DNA of 64,000 nucleotides from the NCBI GenBank assembly GCA_964450385.1, contig CAYVEC010000006.1:12636-76635 (forward strand). Direction: 5' to 3'. Under the pieces are notes generated by a model, which made no database searches, had not been told where the DNA came from, and worked only from the letters and a program-made list of their open reading frames with translations. Position numbers and translations under genes: made by a program. Position 1 is the stretch's first letter. Each line of letters begins with the position of its first letter. The stretch comes from JAKLFA01 sp964450385. Its GTDB lineage: Bacteria; Omnitrophota; Gorgyraeia; Zapsychrales; JANLHA01. This document shows positions 59,775 to 64,000 of this stretch, in pieces.

Positions 59775-59990
59775 ATGAACAACCTGCGTTCTCACGGAGC
59801 ACAGACGGCGATTGAGTACATCATCCTTTTAACGATGGTGATGGTGGTTGTTCTTTTGTCGTTTCATCCCGAACGGGGACTGCTCATTAAGGCCAAGGAT
59901 CGTGCTGAGGAGTTCTATAACCATATCGTGAAGAACGCGGTCGGCACCAATGCCGATAGGGTGATTGGCAAGAACGGCCCGTTTTTTTAG
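59775..59990 (+). CDS. Small pilin-like (class III signal) protein
   Basis: 71 residues. N-terminus MNNLRSHGAQTAIEYIILLTMVMVVVLLSF: a short basic leader, a prepilin-type cleavage region GAQTAIEY with the conserved Glu, and one hydrophobic helix, as in Flp/Tad and archaeal-type pilins. The remainder is a short charged domain ending GKNGPFF. GTGAGGA at 59762-59768 is the ribosome binding site; an in-frame TTG at 59769 is less likely. No prepilin peptidase or assembly genes are nearby. It is convergent with the response-regulator gene, the two stops lying 10 bp apart. Confidence 0.72.
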   Translation: MNNLRSHGAQTAIEYIILLTMVMVVVLLSFHPERGLLIKAKDRAEEFYNHIVKNAVGTNADRVIGKNGPFF

Positions 59991-60000
59991 TCTGCAGAAA

Positions 60001-60930
60001 TTAATTCTTCCGCTTGTCCCGAACCACAATACTTTTATCGAATGATTTGGCGTAACGCTTGAGCTCGGCCCCGATCTCTGCGATCTGGGCGACGTGGGTG
60101 AGGTTTGCCGTGACGCTGCTCACAACCGCGATCGAGATCGACAGGAAGCCGGTCTTGATGGTGTTCCCCTGCCGGTCCTTGCCGATGATGTAACCGGCCG
60201 ACCGGTCGGTTTCGTTGTAGAACGACGGGCTCGCCGCGTCAAAGTCATGGACGATTCGCTGGCTGACGTGGTCGATCATGTCCGGATGGACGAGGAAGAC
60301 GAAGTCGTCGCCGCCGACATGGCCGATGAAGGCGTTTTCTTTGTCCTGGGCAAGGACGTTCTGGACAATGATCCGCGCAGTCTCGCGGATCACCTCATCG
60401 CCCTTTTCAAAACCGTAATGATCGTTATAGGTCTTGAATTTATTGATGTCGGCGTACCCGACCGCAAAGGGTTTTTTGTTCTGGATACATTCCGTGAATT
60501 TCTCCATGATGGAGGTGTTGCCGGGGAGGTGGGTTAGGGGGTTGGCATCGAGGCTCTGGACCGTCCGCCGGAGGATCATCCGGATCCGCGCCAGGAGGGC
60601 GTCGGGCTCAAAAGGTTTGACAATGTAGTCGTCGGCCCCGGCCTCAATCCCACCCACCATATCCTGTACCTCGCCCTTGCCGGTGAGCATGATGACCGGG
60701 ATGTGGCGGAGGAGGATGTCTTTTTTGAGGGCGCGGCAGAACTCTTTGCCGTTCATCACCGGCATCATGTAGTCGCAGATGATCAGGTTCGGGTTCTTCG
60801 CGGCGAGGACCGCGAGCCCCTCCTGGCCGTTCCCGGCCGAGAGAACATCATAGAATTCCGAAAGGGTCAGGTCCAGGACGTCCAGGATATCAGGGTCGTC
60901 ATCGATGGTGAGGATGCGTTCTCGGGACAT
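60001..60930 (-). CDS. Response regulator: REC domain plus degenerate GGDEF domain
   Basis: 309 residues. REC domain (1-118): acidic IDDDPDILDVL, phospho-Asp in LIICDYMMP near residue 53, Thr in IMLTGKG and Lys in IVKPFEP. GGDEF-fold domain (about 130-300): LTHLPGNTSIMEKF, YADINKFKTYNDHYGFEKGDEV, and the active loop VGGDDFVF in place of GGDEF. The Asp-Asp variant may or may not make c-di-GMP. The start lies 12 bp downstream of the histidine kinase stop with AAGGAAG upstream, so the pair forms a two-component system. Confidence 0.88.
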   Translation of the reverse strand: MSRERILTIDDDPDILDVLDLTLSEFYDVLSAGNGQEGLAVLAAKNPNLIICDYMMPVMNGKEFCRALKKDILLRHIPVIMLTGKGEVQDMVGGIEAGADDYIVKPFEPDALLARIRMILRRTVQSLDANPLTHLPGNTSIMEKFTECIQNKKPFAVGYADINKFKTYNDHYGFEKGDEVIRETARIIVQNVLAQDKENAFIGHVGGDDFVFLVHPDMIDHVSQRIVHDFDAASPSFYNETDRSAGYIIGKDRQGNTIKTGFLSISIAVVSSVTANLTHVAQIAEIGAELKRYAKSFDKSIVVRDKRKN

Positions 60931-60942
60931 AATGTGTCTTCC

Positions 60943-62421
60943 TTATGATGATCGGCCGGGCTGAACACGGGGGAGGGCGAAGAAAAACGTGGCGCCATGT
61001 CCGTAGGCGCTTTCAACCCATATGTTCCCGTGGTGGGCCAGGACGATTTTTTTTGCCAGGGACAGGCCGAGGCCGGTCCCTTTGACATTCTGGTTGATGG
61101 TATTGTCGACGCGGTAGAACTCATCGAAAAGTTTTTGGCAGTCCTCGGGTTTGAGCCCGATCCCCGTGTCTTTGACCGAGACCCGCACCTGCTCGGGCGC
61201 GGCCTCGGCTGTGATCGTGATCGTGCCTTGGACGGGCGTGAACTTGATCGCGTTCCCGACGAGGTTAATGAGGACCCGTTCGATCTGGTCGGTATCGATG
61301 TCCACGGTCGGCAGATCGTGCGGGATCGAGGCGACGCATTCGATTTGTTTGTCCTTGAGCTGCGGGAGGAGCAGGTCCTGGACGTTCGTGACAAGGGGGA
61401 TAAGGCTGGACGGTTTGAATTTCATTTCTGTTTTGCCGGCTTCGATCCTCGAGATATCAAGAAGGTTGTTGATGAGTTGGACCAGGCTGTCGGAGTGCTT
61501 GTTGATCTTTTCGAGCCGGTCGCGCACCGCCTCGGGCAGTTCGCCTAGCTTTCCTGAGATCAGGATTGAGGCGAACCCCTTGATCGAGGTCAGGGGGGTC
61601 CGGAGCTCATGGGAAACGGCGGAGATGAATTCAGATTTCTTTTGGTCGAGGTCGCGGACATGGGCGAGGGCCTCTTCGAGCTGGCGGGTCCGTTCCTGGA
61701 CGTTGAGTTCAAGCTGCTGCCGCGAATGGAAGGTCTCATCGAAAAGACGGGCGTTGTCGAGGGCCTGGCCGATCTGGTCCGCGAGGATCGAGATGATCTC
61801 TTCGTCCCCCTCGGTCACGGCGTGTGACGACACGTCGTTTGAGACGAGGAGGATCCCAAGAAACTTGTTCTGTGAGATGATCGGCGTGATGATGAACTGA
61901 CGGGTGCCGAGGCTGGCCGCGAGCAGATTTTGTTCGGACGCCTTGATGTTAAGGGATGAGACTGTCTGTCGGTTTTTGAGCTGATTGATGATCGCCTCTT
62001 GGGCGCTCAGCGCGGAGAGGAGCCGCGCGGCCTCATCGTCTCCGCAGCCGAACCGGGCCGCGCAATAGGGGGAGCCCTTATCGGTAAAAAGGAAAAAAAG
62101 ATACCGCTCGAAACCGAGCTGGTTGAGGAGCGAGGGGGTGAGCGAGGCGAGGATCTCGCGTTCATCCAGGGTCGTACTGATCAGCCGCGAGATCCGCTGA
62201 AGGGCATCAAGGGCGATGAGACGTTTGTCGAGCTCTTCCTGCGTGCGGCTGAGCTCGAGATCGGTCTTGACGATTAGCTTGGCCTGTTCATCGATATCGT
62301 CGAACGAGTGCTTGATCGTGGAATATTTTTTTTGGAGATATCCGCAATAGACGGCAAGGCCGCAGCCGAGGACCGCGAGAACGATCACGATGATTTGAAT
62401 GATGGGGATGGGGTTGGTCAT
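60943..62421 (-). CDS. Hybrid-free sensor histidine kinase with GAF domain
   Basis: 492 residues. One N-terminal membrane helix (residues 6-26), a coiled coil (about 28-80), a GAF domain (about 80-235), a second coiled segment, HisKA with FISAVSHELRTPLTSIKGF near residue 275, and HATPase with N box LVGNAIKFTP, G1 KDTGIGLKPED and G2 GTGLGLSLAKKI. With almost no periplasmic part, the input should be cytoplasmic, through GAF or the neighbouring FIST protein. Starts 3 bp after the FIST gene on the same strand. Confidence 0.9.
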   Translation of the reverse strand: MTNPIPIIQIIVIVLAVLGCGLAVYCGYLQKKYSTIKHSFDDIDEQAKLIVKTDLELSRTQEELDKRLIALDALQRISRLISTTLDEREILASLTPSLLNQLGFERYLFFLFTDKGSPYCAARFGCGDDEAARLLSALSAQEAIINQLKNRQTVSSLNIKASEQNLLAASLGTRQFIITPIISQNKFLGILLVSNDVSSHAVTEGDEEIISILADQIGQALDNARLFDETFHSRQQLELNVQERTRQLEEALAHVRDLDQKKSEFISAVSHELRTPLTSIKGFASILISGKLGELPEAVRDRLEKINKHSDSLVQLINNLLDISRIEAGKTEMKFKPSSLIPLVTNVQDLLLPQLKDKQIECVASIPHDLPTVDIDTDQIERVLINLVGNAIKFTPVQGTITITAEAAPEQVRVSVKDTGIGLKPEDCQKLFDEFYRVDNTINQNVKGTGLGLSLAKKIVLAHHGNIWVESAYGHGATFFFALPRVQPGRSS

Positions 62422-62424
62422 AGG

Positions 62425-63609
62425 TCAGTAGGCGCCGATTAAAATGATGTCATTATTATACCGCGTATTTTTCAAAGAGGAATCAGTTGTTTGGGTATCG
62501 AAAAACCCGCCGCCGCTCACAAAACCGAAGAGGGTCGTCTTGTTTCCGATGATATTTCTCATTGCCTGAAGATGCCGCCGGTAGTTCGCCCGGAGCAGGG
62601 TGTAGCGCGGGAGGCTCTCGTTGATCATGACCCAGGTCGGCGGATGCGTGACCGAGGCGTATTTGATCTGAAGGGCGGCCTCTTGCCCGGCCTTGAGCGC
62701 GAGATCCGCATTGCTGATCATGAGATGGACCTGGCGCCCGATCTCGGTCGGCTCATCGCAGACGATGCTCCCGTCGTCGAGGATCCCTCGGACGTTGCGG
62801 ATGAGGAGCTGTCCCCGCCGGGGGGTCGTGACGCCGAGCGGGTAGGAGAGGTTGAAGCGATGTGATGGGCTGTCGCCCGAGAGGGCGAGGTGGTCGCCGA
62901 AAAAATTTTTGTAGAGTTCGATCGCGGGACGGTCATCGATCGTGTGGATGGTCGCGCCGGTTGCCTGGGTGACGTATCGGGGTTTGCCGATGGGTTTGTA
63001 CCCGTGGAGGTGGGCTAGGGTGACCGTTGTTTCTCCAGCGAGGGTAAAGCCGATCGCCCCGTGGGGGAAGGTTTCATTGCCGTAAAAGAGGGGACCGGGC
63101 GGCGACGACCAGCCCGAGGACGATATCCCCATGGTCATCGGGAGATTGGGGTAAGGGGCGAGCCGGGAGGCTAATCCTTCTTTGAACGGTCCGACATTCT
63201 CGAGGGTCCCGTCCGCGAGCAGGTAGAGGAGGACGCGTTCCCGCATTCCGTAGGGGGTCAGGTGAGACATGAGCGTGTCGGCGGCCTGATCCGGGCTCTG
63301 GAGATGGAGGTGTTTGGCAAAGGTGGTTTCAAAACTGACCCGTTCGGAATGGATGGCGATCGTCGCCACGCCTTGCTCAAAGTAGTCTGTATTAAGGAAG
63401 ATCGCCGGGGTGGCGCAGCCGATCATGTGGGGGCAGGTGATGTTTTGATTGATGGACTCGATGACGTCGGAGGGCGCGTAGTGCGGGGTCGCGAGGACGA
63501 ATAGCATGTCGATGCGGCTTACGCCGAGGCGGTGGCAGGCCTGCTGGATGGCCGCGGTCGCGGCCATGCTCGCGTTCTCATTTTGATTGAAACCGATCGA
63601 AATCCGCAC
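62425..63609 (-). CDS. FIST domain sensory protein
   Basis: 394 residues with FIST_N (about 25-220; IGCATPAIFLNTDY, MGISSSGWSSPPGP) and FIST_C (about 230-385; LYKNFFGDHLAL near 235, NISG-like VSGGGFFD near 372). FIST domains are thought to bind small ligands, perhaps amino acids, and usually sit in signalling operons. There is no signal peptide or membrane helix, so it is cytoplasmic. First gene of FIST - histidine kinase - response regulator; it likely presents the signal to the kinase. Confidence 0.85.
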   Translation of the reverse strand: MRISIGFNQNENASMAATAAIQQACHRLGVSRIDMLFVLATPHYAPSDVIESINQNITCPHMIGCATPAIFLNTDYFEQGVATIAIHSERVSFETTFAKHLHLQSPDQAADTLMSHLTPYGMRERVLLYLLADGTLENVGPFKEGLASRLAPYPNLPMTMGISSSGWSSPPGPLFYGNETFPHGAIGFTLAGETTVTLAHLHGYKPIGKPRYVTQATGATIHTIDDRPAIELYKNFFGDHLALSGDSPSHRFNLSYPLGVTTPRRGQLLIRNVRGILDDGSIVCDEPTEIGRQVHLMISNADLALKAGQEAALQIKYASVTHPPTWVMINESLPRYTLLRANYRRHLQAMRNIIGNKTTLFGFVSGGGFFDTQTTDSSLKNTRYNNDIILIGAY

Positions 63610-63727
63610 GGACAGCGCCTCCCCTTCGCCGTTCTGTCCTGGAACCTGGCTGATGACGTCTCAACTATATCATAAAATCAGCGTGCAGGGGGACAGGTTT
63701 TCTGAAAAAATAGCCGGATAATTTTTA

Positions 63728-63755
63728 TTGACCAAAAAGAGAAATATGTTATTAT
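63728..63755 (+). promoter_or_regulatory. Promoter of tRNA-Glu
   Basis: TTGACC (63728-63733), 16-nt spacer, extended -10 TGT-TATTAT (63750-63755). It gives a roughly 100-nt 5' leader before the tRNA; nothing coding is supported there. Confidence 0.6.
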
Positions 63756-63864
63756 GATGCATAATTTTTGGAATATCGTGACTGTTTTGAGCCGCCTTGG
63801 TGATCGCGTCGCGCGTCATGAGGCCGGCGGAGGGTGTCAGGAGAAGCGGTTCCACAAGATCATC

Positions 63865-63941
63865 GGCCCCATCGTCTAGCCTGGTCAGGACGGATGGTTC
63901 TCAGCCATCAAACACCGGTTCAAATCCGGTTGGGGCTACCA
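63865..63941 (+). tRNA. tRNA-Glu(CTC)
   Basis: Acceptor GGCCCCA/TGGGGCT (first pair G-U), D-arm with AGCCTGGTCAGGA, anticodon stem GATGG/CCATC with loop TTCTCAG (anticodon CTC), T-arm ACCGGTTCAAATCCGGT, discriminator A, CCA encoded. Confidence 0.93.
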
Positions 63942-63946
63942 GTATA

Positions 63947-63977
63947 AAGGGGACTCTTTCGGGTCCCCTTCTTTATT
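63947..63977 (+). terminator. Terminator after tRNA-Glu
   Basis: AAGGGGAC (63947-63954) pairs with GTCCCCTT (63963-63970), 8-nt loop, followed by CTTTATT. Confidence 0.75.
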
Positions 63978-64000
63978 CCCACAGATTCAGTATTTCTCGA

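Overview
The window is a G+C-rich bacterial chromosome segment, almost entirely coding and mostly on the plus strand. No 16S rRNA is present, so the organism is inferred from gene content. The evidence is a PEP-CTERM/exosortase substrate, a large secreted protein family I associate with Candidatus Omnitrophota (OP3), a Na+-NQR with NqrM, type III glutamine synthetase, and the 6S-rarA order. I favour Omnitrophota or a relative in the PVC neighbourhood, with moderate confidence and no database check. TAG, TGA and TAA all act as ordinary stops.

Region 1 (1-7.3 kb) holds infC-rpmI-rplT, trkA-trkH potassium uptake and pheS-pheT; PheT lacks its usual tRNA-binding OB domain. Region 2 (7.3-13.4 kb) has a lone minus-strand PEP-CTERM protein, a probable 6S RNA ahead of rarA, 5-formyl-THF cyclo-ligase, rny-ymdB and a PilZ protein. 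Region 3 (13.4-16.7 kb) holds gltX, a 52-residue lipoprotein, tRNA-Gln(CTG) and glnS. Region 4 (16.7-27.5 kb) is an energy block: rex, a peptidoglycan-binding lipoprotein, a DRTGG protein, thiolase, nqrABCDEF-nqrM, then a GAF-GAF-ANTAR protein.

Region 5 (27.5-52 kb) is dominated by nitrogen assimilation: a small structured RNA, nfnA-nfnB-gdhA, a broken large secreted protein gene, amt-glnK-small protein-glnA, a class I amidotransferase, NAD synthetase and gltB-gltD. A sodium/solute symporter, an orphan secreted-protein tail and a TPR lipoprotein follow. Region 6 (50.8-58.4 kb) is carA-carB-purF-pyrG. Region 7 (58.5-64 kb) has tRNA-Leu(GAG) with a partial duplicate around a broken GIY-YIG gene, an rpe-like gene, a small pilin-like protein, a minus-strand FIST-histidine kinase-REC/GGDEF operon and tRNA-Glu(CTC).

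The most interesting signal is a regulatory element shared by nfnA, amt and carA. Each has the promoter TTGACA-N17-TATA(G/T)T, then exactly 8 nt, then a hairpin with loop GCRYTGRRGT whose stem differs in sequence but still pairs, then an intrinsic terminator. Two of the three inner hexaloops fit the A1/G4 pattern bound by ANTAR antiterminators (the third has G1/G4), and an ANTAR protein gene lies just upstream of the first copy. I infer a local ANTAR-RNA attenuation regulon controlling ammonium uptake and assimilation and carbamoyl-phosphate synthesis. The PII protein beside amt lacks the uridylylated Tyr51, which fits a non-Ntr mode of control.
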